Source: Silurus meridionalis | Lineage: Eukaryota > Chordata > Actinopteri > Siluriformes > Siluridae | Direction: 5' to 3' | Length of the DNA: 64,000 nt | Assembly (NCBI RefSeq): GCF_014805685.1 | Contig: NC_060900.1 | Span: forward strand, 3,535,101-3,599,100 | Shown here: positions 1-14,790 of the stretch, one piece after another | Layout of the letters: each line of letters begins with the position of its first letter | Numbering within the stretch: the first letter of the stretch is position 1 | The notes under the pieces: model-generated | Told to the model about the DNA's origin: nothing | What the model saw: only the letters and a program-made list of their open reading frames with translations | Database searches by the model: none | Translations under genes and position numbers: made by a program

Positions 1-252
1 CGGAGAGGACGACAAGGACCAGGCTGACGGAGGGGTGTATGAGGGAGGAGGCGTGATGGGTGGAGGCAGAGTGATGGAAAGAGGAGGATGTGGGGATGGT
101 GAGCTGCAGGGTGGAGGAGGCAGTTGACTCTGTGGAGGAGGAGAAGTGGTAGTGCAGCTATGCTGGGGGGTGTAGATCGGGGTGTGGCGGTTGTACACTG
201 GATAGTGTGGAGATGAGCTTGACTTCATACGGGTGATGTTCATACAGCGACC
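1..252 (-). CDS. antxr1: antxr1 exon 18 (partial): proline-rich C-terminal tail
   Basis: 84 codons begin [10 protein letters not shown] and then become rich in proline and serine ([19 protein letters not shown]). No stop codon occurs before the window edge. The opening matches the long-tail ANTXR1 isoform, whose tail carries proline-rich ligand sites. Confidence 0.88.
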
Positions 253-2267
253 CTGTGGGAAAATAGACGGGTTTTAGAAGATCGTTTCGCAAAAGAACGA
301 CAGCCACAAAGTTCACAGAACCCAAAAGATCTGAAAGATCTAATGAAGTAAAGCCAAAAGTAATTAAATTTGTATCGGCAGTGAAACACATAGAAAACAA
401 AACCTTTACCGCAACACGTATTTATTTACTCTGATATAAAAAAAAATATATATATTATTTATCACAAATTATTTGTTTAAGGAAACGGCAAGTCTCAAAA
501 CCATCAAAAAATTCCGCAGGGTGCACACATCCGGCAATTAATACCGTCCGTGTGGAAACATAGCAAAAGTTCCGTTTGCTGTTCTGATGATTTAAGCAAT
601 TTAAAACACCACAATAATATTGAGTTCGGTTTCACTAATAAAAAATAAACATACATTCCCATAAAGAATCCATATTTGTTCATGCCCATGTTGATAAGAG
701 TATTAAAAACTTGTAAAGCATTTATTTTAGGTACATTTAGAACATAAAAAAATGTGCGATTAAATTAAATATTTTATTCGATCGACGGACCTCATGCATT
801 TAACGCCAAATTTAACAAATGCCCTTCATCCAGACAGACAATTATATCATTTATACAATGGAGTTAAGGATTAAAGGAATTCCCAAAGGCTACACAGTGG
901 CAGCTTGGAGATGCTGGGATTTGAACTAAAAACCTGATCGGAAGTCCAAAGTTGTAAGCACTGAGCTTCTTCCCATATTAAAAAATTCCTTCACACCTTA
1001 ATTGTAATACAGCTGCAAAATTCTAAGTATAGTTTTTCTCAAATTGTATGTTACAGATGAAATATAAAAGTTGCAGAAGGAAAAATTCAATAAACATCTT
1101 TTTGGCGAAGAAACCTCATGGCTATGAGCTACTATCAGGATTCACGATCCAAAATCCTCTGATCCAAGTGACTTCACTCTTCACAACTAGACCAGTCCAG
1201 GAAGGTGAACTAACAGAAGCACACACACACTGAGATTTTGTTGTTTGCCTGAAGTTACGAGACTGTAAGGGTTTTGGAGCCGAGTCTCCTGCTGTGTTGC
1301 TGACACTAATTTTGTTGAAATCGTCAGACATAAGCTCGGCTTTAATCACACAGAGAGGAAGAGAAGTGGTTTGTCGTTTTTCCGAAAAACACTGAAGGCA
1401 AATTACAGAGCGTGGTTTCCTGGAAGCTAATGAAGTTGTTTATGGGAAGCACCGCGGAAGAGTGTTTACTCAATATCGCCTGCAGGTATTGCAGAATTCT
1501 TTGCATCACGACTACTTTTCTCCTGTGCTCCTTGCTTTTATTCGTTTTGAGCCTCTTTTCCATTGTTCCAACCCTCAGGCCAAGGATTTTCTCTCTGGCT
1601 CTCAATCGCACACACAATTTCCCTTCATACTGTTTCTGAATTCTGGTTCATTTTGTTAGATGTATAATATCGAAGAACCTTTTCTCAGTTTTTATTTTTC
1701 AGTCTCAGTGTGTATCCAGATGAGAAACTCACTTCAAAATGAGACTTTTATAATGAACTAAAATAATCCCTAATCGTAAGATGGAGAAAAACCCCGGAGG
1801 CTGAAGACCCAGGAAGTGGCGCTTAACATAGCGAGAATCCTAAGCAGTAAGGGATCATGGTTTATGCTGTATGACATGAATGCATGGTAAGACTTTGCGG
1901 AGAGACAAAGCAGTGTATACGCAGACAAAGTAATCAATGAGCTAACACAGAACAGGTGAACACCATCAGGTAGCGAAGACATGGCATGGGCAGAGACTAA
2001 ACTAGAACAGAAACAAACAGAAATGGAAATCTAAATTAAACAAAAGCATATTTCAGGAAGCCAAACAAAATGAGATGAAAGCAGCCCTCACATCATACAC
2101 AACTGATATTTAATCATGTAAATATATTTATTAATAAATATGTTATTACACAACAGCATATTAGAGACGTGCATATATTTTGGAACAGAAATCATCAGGG
2201 TAAATTAATTAATATCAATGTAATTAATATCATTATCCTGAAGAGAGGGTATGGGAGCCATTATCTC

Positions 2268-2358
<91 letters not shown>

Positions 2359-2868
2359 TATTCAAATAATATAATTTGAATAAAATTTTTTAATTACATT
2401 ACATTAATTACAATAAATTCCCTTCATGGAAGGTTTAAGTCAAACACGAAGTCAGCCAAAAAGTCGTCCAAAACCCTGGAACGGGCCCAGCTGCTTTGTG
2501 TAAACCGACCGAGATACACAACCGCACGCTGATGTTCAGAATCTGGGTCAACGATTTATAGACAATCATTAAGGATCACTCGTTTTTGTAGAGTCTAAAT
2601 AAAGTGTTCATATCGAGCCAATTTTTGTCATTTTTTAGGCATTTTCTTTGGAGCTAACAAGCAGGGGGGTGTGTGCATTAGCTATGCCACACAGCTGAAT
2701 CTTTTCCTCAGAGGGCAGCAAAACACATTAGACTACACAGATTGCTGAAGCCTGGACCTGTGGAATGGTTTTCATGGCTTCAATGCAACGCTTAAACTTG
2801 GTGCACTTGATGTTTTGGCAGAAATCCAAATGCCTACACAGAACACATGCCTCACAGCACATCTGTTT

Positions 2869-2928
<60 letters not shown>

Positions 2929-5900
2929 AACAGCCCACAGCTGTTTCCAGTCTTGTTTCATAATTTAACCTCTGAAACTCCAAGGGAGCAACAGACCATC
3001 ATTGCTCATTCAAAGGAACTCACCCCGGAGCATACAAGGCATTAACCTATAGGGCTGATGGGTAGTAGAGAAGCACATGTTGTGTTTAAGGAATAAAACA
3101 CATACACATGCTGTTATGGGAGGTGGTGTGATGTGGCCCAACATAAAGTCGGGATCGTGTTACCACCTCATGGTTAACTGGTTTTCCTGTAACAGAATGT
3201 CCTCAAGTGTTTTATTCCTCTTATACTTCAACATTGTGGCAAACTACAATCTTATATCAATTTATAGCAGGTACATTAATGTTATTGAACATCCTTGAAC
3301 AGCGCTTGAGCAAAAGTACTAATCCCCTGCATATACATGACTCGAATTGAAGTAAATCTTCTCCATTTGCATTTGTATTTGAGTCAAAGTTTTCGGAATG
3401 GACTCCAGTACGAAGCGTTATGAAGAGTTATCTATAAATACAGATATAGATTACAGATCACACCGTTACTCCACACGCACTCTCATCAGGACTACGGGGT
3501 TACGCCTGGGCTCTCGCCACAGCGTCTCATTTATCGCTCTTTAGGTTTTCGCTTCAATGAGGAACGCTGTGTTTTTTACATTGTGGAGTAAAAGATATTA
3601 GACATAAAAGCGTAGTGCATTCAAATGAAAGTGTGATGAGAACACTATGATAGGCTACAGAATCGTAAAAAAATCTGACTGTGATTAAGAATTGCCGTAA
3701 TTTAAAAAGTCCAATAACAACATAAAAATACTTTCCTGGTTTGTTGCTATATAATCAATAAATAACAAACATTACATATAAACCTGGAATTAGTTTTTTT
3801 TTTATTGTTTTTACCATAAAAGCTGTTTTTTTTTACAATCATTTAATCCACACCTGCTGTCTACTTGATTATCGAAAGCACTATGGAACAACTTTAAAAA
3901 CTCCACCCATCTCAAGTTCATTCAATATGCTATATTAAAGTCTTTTGGCCTCAATGCCTTGTTACCCTACAGCTACAGTTCTAAACCCTGAACGGGGCAC
4001 TCAAGCATGGAGTCCAACGCAAATATGAGCATGAACTGTGGAAATTTCAGCAGAGTGGCTTAGTAACAGAAAAATGGCACCGGCCGAGCTTACAGAAGCC
4101 AACCATGACTCATAGCACAGCTCGATCTCGGAGCAGGATATGAAACCGAGCACTGGATCTCGAGAGAAAATGAGCATTTTGTAATAACAATGACTACTCT
4201 CCCAGTGCACAGCAAGAAGGGTGTGTTTCATTGTGCAAACTGCACCCTGGTGCACTGATTAGCTCTGATTCCTGATCTCCTTCTTTTTTTTTGGGGCAGG
4301 AACCATTCCTGTTTATCAGGAATCACTTCATTTTATATTATTGATTCATATAATTGAGCTCTGGTTTCCCAAGTTATGTAGAATATTTCAATTATAAATA
4401 CAAAATCAGTCTTTGTTTCTTTTGGTACGATGCCATCTAAATACCTGAAGCGAGCTTTAACTGAGGTTGCCCAACGTAACCGCGGGTATTTTCACGTGAT
4501 GCCGGATCACATGTTCGGAAACGCGTTTTGACGCTCCATTCTATACAAGTACAAAAGTGGAAACTGATGCGTGTGTTTCAACTGAAGCTGAAGATCGTGA
4601 TTGCCTCTTTATCTGCCTGCCAACCAAAGCTGAAACACATATTCCCACAAATGAACCATGTCTTCAATAGCTGACTAATATTTTCTAGTTTGTATGTTGG
4701 CCTGGGCTGAGAGGTTTGGCATTGGACATTCCATTGAGCGTTATTTTTATTCCTCTTGTTTTCAAATAAGAATGGATGGATTGCAGAAACAAGTATTTGC
4801 CCTGAAAATCATGGCGTACATATATTACCTCCCTTAGAGCCTTACACAAGATGTTTTTTGTTCAGTCGTTTTAAGCCGAAATATAATACTTATAGATTTT
4901 TACAACGTAATAAATTAGACATTTTTAATAGTGTTATCCAAAAAAGAAATGAAAACTTCAAGCAGGCAGAAAACAAAAAGAAAAAGCAACAAAATGTTAC
5001 CACAAAAAACATATCAGTGGATAAAATGTCTGTAATAACAGCAACAAAATATGTAGCATGTTCAACCCTTCCATTTTAATGGCCCAAGACACCTGAATCC
5101 AGCTGCCACACATCACATCCAGTGAAAAAAAAGCTATCAGCCCTCTCACATATACTTGAGCTCACAGATGTCCCGCCCTTACATTTACTGGTTGCTTACA
5201 AAGTTGGGGTTTGCAAATGAGGTTCATTTAATTGAAAGGAAACAATTTCTGAAGTAAATGTATGTTTATTCGTGCCCATTTACTTTCCTTACCAATTGGG
5301 AATTATTTCTTGCTGTTTCTTAATGTGTAATGTGTCTATTTTCATTTATGTTTTGGTCCTGATATATATCAGTTTAAAATACACCACCCAGAAAGATCTG
5401 GTTTATTAGCTCTCATGTGCTAATAAACCAGTATCCGGCTGTATTTTTAGATTTTGACTACCAATCCGGGTGCATTAGCCGAACATTAGAAATGTAAATG
5501 TAAACAGAACCTATACCACCCACATGGAAAATGTCTTTTTCAACAATAGCGTGTACACTATAGAGAATGTGTCGTGCAAGCTCTGTGCATTGGTAATCCC
5601 TCTGAGCGATCCTGTAATACGCATGTGAGTGTTTTCTGTGTCAGAGGGGAATCTGGTATCAATTTCCTCTTGAGCTGTAGGATGTTGCTAAGCTCTTCTA
5701 CTTTCATCCGGCCCTACAAATCCTTAATGAAGCCAAGACTTATGGATGTGACTGACAGCTTTATGAAGCAAAAAAACCCAGAATGATCAGATGAACCACC
5801 TATGAAAAAACCTTTGACTATTTTGTCTCAAAAAATTTAAATCTTGATTAGTAACTACAATATTGTTTATGGTTTCTGTTGCCACTCTTATACTCTTAAG

Positions 5901-8900
5901 TAGGACCTTTACTGCCAAAGAGAAGATCAGTGTGTACATTGCTGCTGTATGTAATTATATATAGTGTTTTCTTTCAGGGTAGGGTTTATTGAATGAGTGG
6001 TAGATAGAACTACTAATGGGGCTAACTGGTGATGTTCTATCCACGTGCGTTAAGAAAGAGCAAACATGAAATTCTGTTTGAATCTGGGCAAATTTGCCAC
6101 TGAGACGTTTGACGTGACATACGTTGGACATACTGCGATGATGCAAAGAGTCGTTCGAGGTGTTTTGAATGGCACGCACGTTTGAAGAGTGGAAGAACGT
6201 CGCTGGAAGACGGCGAGAGATCAGGAAGACCTTCAACGAGCTCAACTGGCAAAAATGTCTAAACCATTCGCCAACTTGCGCATGATGATGTCGGAGAACA
6301 ATCCCCACAATCTCACTCGCCATATTTGGCCCCTGCAGACTTCACCCTCAAAGGTGACGAATTGCAGAAAGCGCTTGACACACTTTGAAAATTGTGTAAA
6401 TACTGTACTTTCTTGTAAACAGAGCTGGAAATGGTTTGATACCACCTCTTAGTTTGATATGTTACTATCAAGGCTTTGCTCAAATATCAAAAGAATCCAA
6501 TTGATGTGAAATTGCACGAAATCATCTCTTACTTGGGTTTAAATAAAACCTCACAAACATCTATCGGTTTGTATATTGTAAATAGAGGCATCTCTTTGCA
6601 TACAAGGTATAGCTGTATAGCTTGTAAGGTGTGCCAAAAGGCTCTGTTCTAGGGCCAATAGTTTTTCTGTACACTATATGTGCTACATCTTTTCTGGTTG
6701 TGAACAACATATGGGTTTTTTTTACTGTTCTTGAGGAACGATTGCGAGATATTGCGAGACAGTTAAGAACACAGTGATGTGAACTGTGGCGTCACTGCGG
6801 CAAGACTTTCTGTGCATCAGATCACAAATATCAGTAACTCATGTCTTTTTTCGTTTTCAGTTCTTACCTTGTCTCCTGGTTGTGGTCTCATGATGGACAC
6901 TCTGTCATAGCCTTTCTTCAGGAGTACCCACAGGGCGTCCAGTTTACCCTGAAAAAAAAAATACACGACATTAGACCAGACTGCAGGAACTGGATCCGTC
7001 TTACATTTCACCTGTAAGGTACGTTTTTATCCAGGCATTATTTCTAGGCATACATATAAATATAAATACTGTCCCATTATTTTCACCAAATGTAAAGCCA
7101 ACAAACAAAGACCTACTAAAGCATTGTAGTAAAATCTGGACTCGTATCAGCTTACCATGTTCTAAAGCGAAGCCTATAATAGTAATATATACTAAATACT
7201 AAACTACTGTACTGGCTAAACCTGTTAACCTGAGAATGATGGCAAATACTCAAACCCTCCAAATCATCGATATTTAAGTCAACACTAATATAGCACTAAA
7301 AGACAGAAAAGAAAGGAAATTGGAGAAAAAATTATGAGACAGGCAAAGAACACCAGAACAAAGTTATTACTAGGCATTTGGGAAAAAAAATATTTTTTAT
7401 ATACTTCTGCATTGTTTCACAGAGCCCCAGGATTCTGGCTCTGCTGCCTCACTCGCCTGAAAGTTACAACTCAGTGTGTCTGCTCTCCATTACAAACCCC
7501 CACCAACTGGCAACATGCATATGGAACAAGCAGCTCCATGCCCAGGACGAATTCCCTCTGCTATATGTGCAGCTTAGGCCATGCAGGTGAAAGGTTTCAG
7601 TGCAGTCATGATAAAGCGATCGGTTAACAAATCAGCTGAGTCGTTGCATGACGTCTTGCAGATCTTTTAAAGTGTCTTAAATGACCTTGTGGAAAAATCC
7701 CAGCTGTTTCACGTGATCATGTTGTTCCACATGTGAGTAATGAGGGATTGAATATCTATGAAAATAACACGTGAACTCAAGGAAATGTGACATCATGTGA
7801 ATAATATGTGAAAAATAAAATCGCATGAAAATATACAAAGCATGTTTTCGGAGAAAAAAAAAATCACTATAAAACAAATGAAAAAAACAAACATTCAATT
7901 TATGCAAATAAAACATGTGACAAAAGCACACGGACGGTTTGTTAAATTGTAAATTTCACACATGAATCATGAGAAGTTTATGTGAACTTTTTTTTCTTTT
8001 CACTCGTAAACAAAAGAAATCCAAAATCGTGGTGACTGCTTCGCTCGAGTGGCCATCTTTTTCCAAATATTTACACTGTGTATCCCATCAGCATTGTTGT
8101 GTATGATTTCTTCACATGTTTCACAAACAGAGGACGAAGGGTCGAATGTCAAAAACGAAAAAAACAACCGCTGGAAGAAAAGCATTGCAGCCAAAAAAAT
8201 GAATGCAGGATCCAAACCCGACCACACACACACACACACACACAGAGTCAAGTGTATTTCAACAAGCTTGGTTATTATAAGGTATTATACGCCATACAAA
8301 TGAGACCTTCTGACCATCACACCCAAAGATTTGGAAGAGTTTATTGGTCTTTAGGAAAAACTTTATGATCTGGGCTACTGGTTCCTGTATCCTGGTCAAA
8401 GTCAGTCCATGTTCACACAACAAAAAACAAACCCTAAACCAGCTTGAGACGTGGTTTTGGGATGTGAAGAATTTCAGAGAAGCTGGAGGACACTTTAGAT
8501 CTTTAGGTCCATGAAATCTTTTCCACAAAGGGTCAGTGTGGGTGCAGGTTTTCATTCCAGCAAGTCCACACCAAATTTGACCTGTCTACCTGTGGCCCTT
8601 GATTATTTGGAATGAAAACCTGTACCCACATTGGCTCTTTGATTGTACACCCATGCTTTAGATGTTGGACTTTGGAACAGTTCAAATCCCTGCATCACTA
8701 AGCTGCCAATGGTGGGATTGACAAATGCTAACTGCTGCACTTTGGTGTGTTCTAGAATAAAAGATCTGTCTAAAATGTGCTCACCTTGATTGGAGAATAC
8801 CATTTGCGAGGGCTTGGGGATTTGTGCATGCCGTTGTTCAAGACCCGCATCTGGGGAGCTTCAAACTCTTGTTCCGGCATCTTCACCCTTGCGTTCTTCG

Positions 8901-11900
8901 CCTTTTCCAGTTTAGCGCCCTCTTCAGTCGATCCCTTCTCGCCCCAGCGCACCTGGACAAGACAAGGATAAAGGAAGACTTCATGGTGTAACAGTTTCTG
9001 CTTGCCCATATGTACTAATATTTTCTTTGCAGATCTTTTATGTCTGTCTAGTTGAATGTTATACTGGCTAGGCCATGAGGTTGCTCCCAAAACTATGTAC
9101 ACGCTTGAGTCCATTCTTTCCGATGTATTATATTATCCTCACCTCCATCCTTTTAATCCCCCCAACTCCACGCCCTCCATAGTAGGAAGCATCTACTGTT
9201 GGCCACTTCTTCTTTAGTGCTCCGTCATCTTCCTCGTCCTTCAAGAAATAAATCACCAGTCAACAAACAAGACTTGTTTGTGCAAAAGATGCCAGAATGG
9301 GATTCAATGGCGCACAGTTCCTGTTTTTCTGGGTTGTTCCTCAGAGTGCTGCCAGAAACGAGGTGTGACTTTTTCTCTTTGACATTTTCATTTGTTAGCT
9401 CTTTATTCTGAGGCCGAGCCACACATCTCGCTGCTCTCCCTCCCTGACGCAGTAAACGCAATTCGATGTGACTTGCCTAAGTCATGACTTCATCTTTTCC
9501 ACAGTTAAACAAAGCTTCATTCCTCCATTCGTGCCTCATATGAAATTCCTCTTCTTGTTTTTAACCCTTTCCTCCATGCTCCACCCAAACACCCACCCAC
9601 CCACCAATCTGCACATTCGATTCACTTCTGCTTTATTTCTATAGCACTTTTAACGACAGACATTGTCCAGAAGCAGCTTTACAGAAATAAAAATGTTTAT
9701 ACAATCTTTATTTATTTGTTATTGCCTATATGATTATCCCTAATGGCTCAGTTCAGAAAGATTATTGTATCTATTGTATCTACAGGTCATCATTTTATAC
9801 CAATAATGGACCACTCTTTCCTGCTGAGGATGGCAGTTATACACAAAGTTGTGGACACCTGACCATAAGAATAAAATGTACTTTTTAAACATCCCAGTCC
9901 ATATTTAATTTCCATTTGCTGTTATAATAACCTACACTCTTCTGGGAAGATGTTTCACTAGATTTTGTAATATTTATATGGAGATTTGTCCTCATTCAGC
10001 CACAAGAAGTGTGAAAGAGGTGGTAACAGTGGTTAAGATGTTGGCTTTGGATCTGTTACTGTACTTAAGTAGCTTTTTCATGTTTCTGTATGTGTGTCTG
10101 TAAACAAGAAAGTTTCCTTCTGGTTCCTCAGGGTTTCTTCCTTATGCTTTCCACACTATGACTGCCTCTGGCTCACATATTAGGGATACATTTATAGGTA
10201 AAACGTATTAATTTAAAATGTATATCCCTAATCGATGTATTTCTGCGAAGCTGCTGTGTAATACAGTATATGCATTAAAAGGATCTTCCATATTTAAGCA
10301 TGACTGGCTGTGATGAGAGATCAACTTGCTCCAAATGATATATCGAAAGCACGATTGCTGAACCTCTACCAGTTTGACTGTACCTCGCTGCATAGCGTCA
10401 CTTTATTGTGTAGTGTTCTAGGAGAAATCGGTCGTTTTTCCGAAACGCCACCCTGCATTATTCTCTTCCGAAATGTGATTAAAACCCGCCTCGAATATCA
10501 AGTGTAGTATTCCATTCAACATCCTTAATGATATGTAGCCCTCATACGGGAATTGGTATTATCCAGGGCGATTTATCTCATTGATACAAACGAGCAGTTC
10601 AGGGTTCAGGGCTTTGCTCAGGGTCCCAGGAGTGACTTTGGTGTGTCTGGAATTCACACTCATGACCTCCAATGCCTTAACCACTAAGATACCACCTTCC
10701 CTATCACCAGTCAGATCCTCCGGATATGTGGGCAGGGGTAGCTCATTGGTTAAGATGTTGGACTTCAGCTCAGAAGGTAATGAATTTAAATCCCACCATG
10801 ACTAAGTTTCCACTGCTGGGCCATTAAGTGGAGCACTTGAGTACGGCCCTCAACCCTGAACTGCTAAGGTGTATAATTGAGCTAATTGTAAGTCGCTCTG
10901 GATAAGGGTATCTAGCAAAACGCAGAAAATGTAAATGTAGCCTTGCATAATCAAATGATCCTATTGCCTTATTTTTAGCCAAGGAAGCCCTTGCGATTGA
11001 TAAGGAACAGATAAAACAATGTGATGTTATGTTACAGGATAATCAAAGGGTGATCTCTTGTGACACATTGTGACGTTACTGTTACCGACTGGAGGTTGGT
11101 TATTCTCCTTTCGCAGCACTCCTAGCACACCATTGATGTGTTTTTATTTCTCTTATACCCAACATTTCCAATATCTACGATGTCTTCACTCTCTTGTAAA
11201 TCTAATTCAAATAAATATCATTTTTATTTAAAATTTCATCACATCATTGTCATTGTAGCAAGAAACCTGAAAGCGTAAAGTTTTGTGTAATGAAGACTTT
11301 CATGTGGCGGAAAACCTCCTTTATCGAAGATTAATTCAATAATGTCTCCTTTCACAAAGTTTCATCATCCCAACAATGTTAAATCAAACATTTTGTGTAT
11401 TATTTGTTTATTTATTAGGTTTAATATCAGACATGAACAGGGTATACAAGTTCCTGAGAATCAGTGACTAATCCATTAGTAGTAAATAAGGGATTAAACA
11501 CTTGCCAGTGCTCTCTATAAACACAGACTGATGTCAGGGACTTACCGAGCTGTCCTCTTTAGGAGGGGGTGGAGGTTCATGGATGATCTGGAGACACAGA
11601 GAAGGTGAGGAGGAGAGAAAATAAACAGAATGGGTAAGAGCTGAGAGAGATAAACAGCCTCACGTGAATCTTTTCTTGCATTGCCGTGTCAGGCCATGTG
11701 TTTTCCCCTGAAGGCAATTTTATTTCACTTTTTTTTTTGCACCAACATGTCAAAAGTAATGTGTTCATTACGTGCCAGAAAAAACGGACTGCAAAAAACA
11801 TATGGCCAAAGAATTCTTTTCCTCATGGTGAATTTTTTTTGGGGGATATTTACAAGCAAGTTGGAGTAACCCAAAATGGTGCAAGCCAGATCAGTGAACC

Positions 11901-14747
11901 TGGTGAGGGAAAGGGGGTGGATGTAAAACCAGAGATGAGGACGGGGTTAAACTCTTCTGCATGTGAGCTCTGTTGTTGAGTAAATCACATGATACCTGTG
12001 TGGGTCTACTGACCAATCTGCTTTTGTTTTGGAGGATTTTTTGAAAGGTTTCGGAGAATCATATTTGAGTAATGTTTCATAGAATCAGACGACTTTTTCA
12101 AAAACATGTTATGGTGATATAAGCAGGTCTGCCCTGTTGTTTTTCTTTCCACTAAGTTTTGAAGACGAAGCTATTTTGACTAATTGACATATTTACTTGA
12201 CAAACACTGGTTTTCTTGTAGACATTCAGGACTCAATTTCAAAGCTTCGAATGCTTTCTTTTACATATTGTCTCCTGAGTTGCAAAGTTACAAGTATCCC
12301 AAGCCAGCTGGTGCTTGCCAATGAAATAAATATCCATGAATGTAAAAATGGGCTAAGAAATATTTTCCTTCTGAACCTCCCAAAAGCTAAAACACAACTT
12401 TCCGAAAGAGTGCTCTGCAAATCTGGTTCGGATCTTTAAAACAAAAGGAAAAGTTTCTAGTAACAGAAAAATGCTTTAAAAGAAAACACAAAGATTACAC
12501 AAAGAAAGTAGAGATGAGCTTCTGTAAAATGTGCAGTTGAGATCAGTGTGTAACAAGGAACGTGTTTTGCTGGTTCGAAAGCAGCTTTGAGAATTCGACA
12601 TGTGGCTTTTTTTTCTTTTTCTTTTTTGCTTCTATGGCCTTGCATGAACTTTGCTCTAAAAAAAAAACAATTTCCAAGTCGCTCCACCATGGGACCGAGC
12701 ACTCTCTCTGCACTTCTTATCTTTCCAAACATGCATTCCAAACTTGTGTTACCTCAGTTTCAGTTATGAAATAAATAAATATCAGACAATCTGAAAAGAT
12801 TCAGATTGAGATTTCAAAAGTAGACAATTTTCAAGTTATGCATTTGGATTTCCTTTGTTTTTCTTACTCCTGAAATGGCAAAAGCAGATCCACTTTCTCG
12901 ATCACTTTGACCTTAATGACCATGACTATTCGGAGGTTAAAAGGAATCCATAAAACACCAGGAATAGTTGCACCCTAGTCCTTGTGTGAGACTTAATAAC
13001 CCGTTTAACGGTAAAAAGGCATGAAAATCAGTTTCACTTCACTTCACAGAAATTCAGTTTGGCAGAATTCGGGCCTTGTGCCATGTCAAGACCAAAACAA
13101 ACCTGGAGTAAATTACTTAACTTTGGCACAAACATCATTCAAAGGCATAATGTGCCCATGACCAACCGCTCTCCTTTTAATGCTAGAACCTTGCCTTTCT
13201 TGTGGTTCCATGGTGTAACTAACCTAGACATATAATATTTAATGTACTCTTGACCTCAATAATTGAACTTTCTTGATGAAATCCTGTGTAGATCTCTAAT
13301 AGATGCGCAGTCGTTTGGCAGGGCTTGGAGGGTACCATGAGGGCAAATGTCCCTCTTTTTAATGTCATCAGCTTCTGCACTGTAAATGTTGTAGGATTGT
13401 GAGTAATAATCAAATTGGATTAATTCATTCATTCGATCATTTATCTATTTTCCATCTGCAAGCTCCTTTCAGCATTTTCCCAGACATTGTCGAGCCAAAA
13501 ACCATTACGCAGGTCTGCCCTGTGATCTCCATTCATTGGGACGTACCTGAAATAGCTTTGTCTACTAGAAACCAATTAGGCATTAAAATTTTCTTAAATA
13601 CAGTTACCAGTGGCCTAACAACTGGACAATGTTAATACGTACTTTTGATAATAATGCCATGATTGAAATTAAGATGTAGTACCATGGCTTTCCACTTTGA
13701 GTCTCGGTTATTTTTGGTGATAACACCGTGTACTTGTGCTTGTTTTAGTTTTTGTTTTGCAAAATCTCCTTCCCAGTTTCCGGATCCTTGGATTCAATGG
13801 ATCGATTAGACTTGTCTTGTATCGCCTGGCTGCACTCTGACCCTAACAAAATCACATGATGAGGATACTGTACTTGTCTCCGCTTCTGCACAATAAACAG
13901 AGGGATATTGATGCATAAACAAGAATCAAGTGAATATTATTTCATGGACCAATCTACCATTTGCATCTATTTCGCTAGTTTGGCTTTGGGTGCTCTAGTC
14001 TTAAAACGGCCAATGTCACAATGCCCTCCTTGTCGACCAAACGTATGCTTTCAGGCATCAACAAATCAGAGTCTCTGTTGAGAAAGCAGTGTCTGGAGTA
14101 AACAAGTGTATTTAGCAAAGAAGAAGACTACAATTAAGACTCCATACCACGGTGCAGCAAAGAGGCCAGAACCACCAGAGAAGAGCCAACACCAGCAGCA
14201 GCATCAAAATCAGCAAAGCTATCGCCAGGATGGTACCATCAGACTGGAAAGACAAAAGGTGGACATGTATGTTAGGGAAAGTTAGGGGTGTAGACTAGAG
14301 AGTTGAGAAACAATGGTTTGAGTGAAATGGAACGAGTGCAGAGTGCAGGGTACCAAAGCTACAGAACTCCTGGAGCACTGAAAGTTAAGGGCCTTGCTCA
14401 GGGGCCCAATAGCGGCATATTGGCTATACCAGGGTTTGAACCCCCCCGACCTTCTGATCACAACCCCAAAACTTTAACCACTAAGCTTCCTCTTCCTATA
14501 ATAATTGAGACAATAACGTTAAACCCGTTTTACGAATCATTTGTTCGAGGTCAGTTTTAAAGTAAACTATTGCAATTCGAATTCTGTTGAGGGATCGCAC
14601 CTGTATTCGCACAGATTTGTGTGAAAATGACTTACGCAGCTCACAGTGGTGATGGTCACAGAGCTGGAGATGAAGCTGAGGCCTTCGTTCATGCTCACGT
14701 AAAGAGAAGCCGCCCTACAATAACACACGCACACATGCCCACCCACC

Positions 14748-14790
<43 letters not shown>

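Larger units (their letters stand above)
253..6867. other. antxr1 intron 17 (about 6.6 kb)
   Basis: No coding sequence recognised. It holds a partial tRNA-derived SINE (about 860-970), a GATA array (2268-2355), a GT array (2871-2926) and a decayed mariner element (about 6070-6460). The rest is AT-rich unique sequence. Confidence 0.75.
9239..11545. other. antxr1 intron 14
   Basis: Filled with repeats: the CTTTACAG-type dispersed repeat (9625-9690), a Tc1-derived fragment (about 9850-10006, minus) and two SINE pieces facing each other (10545-10700 minus, 10730-10939 plus). No exon recognised. Confidence 0.7.

Noticed and set aside
2728..3045. Cys/Val and Thr/His repeat ORFs
   Set aside because: Frames through a GT microsatellite.
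4756..5079. 107-codon ORF in antxr1 intron 17
   Set aside because: Low-complexity, lysine/asparagine-rich end, no family motif and AT-rich intronic context.
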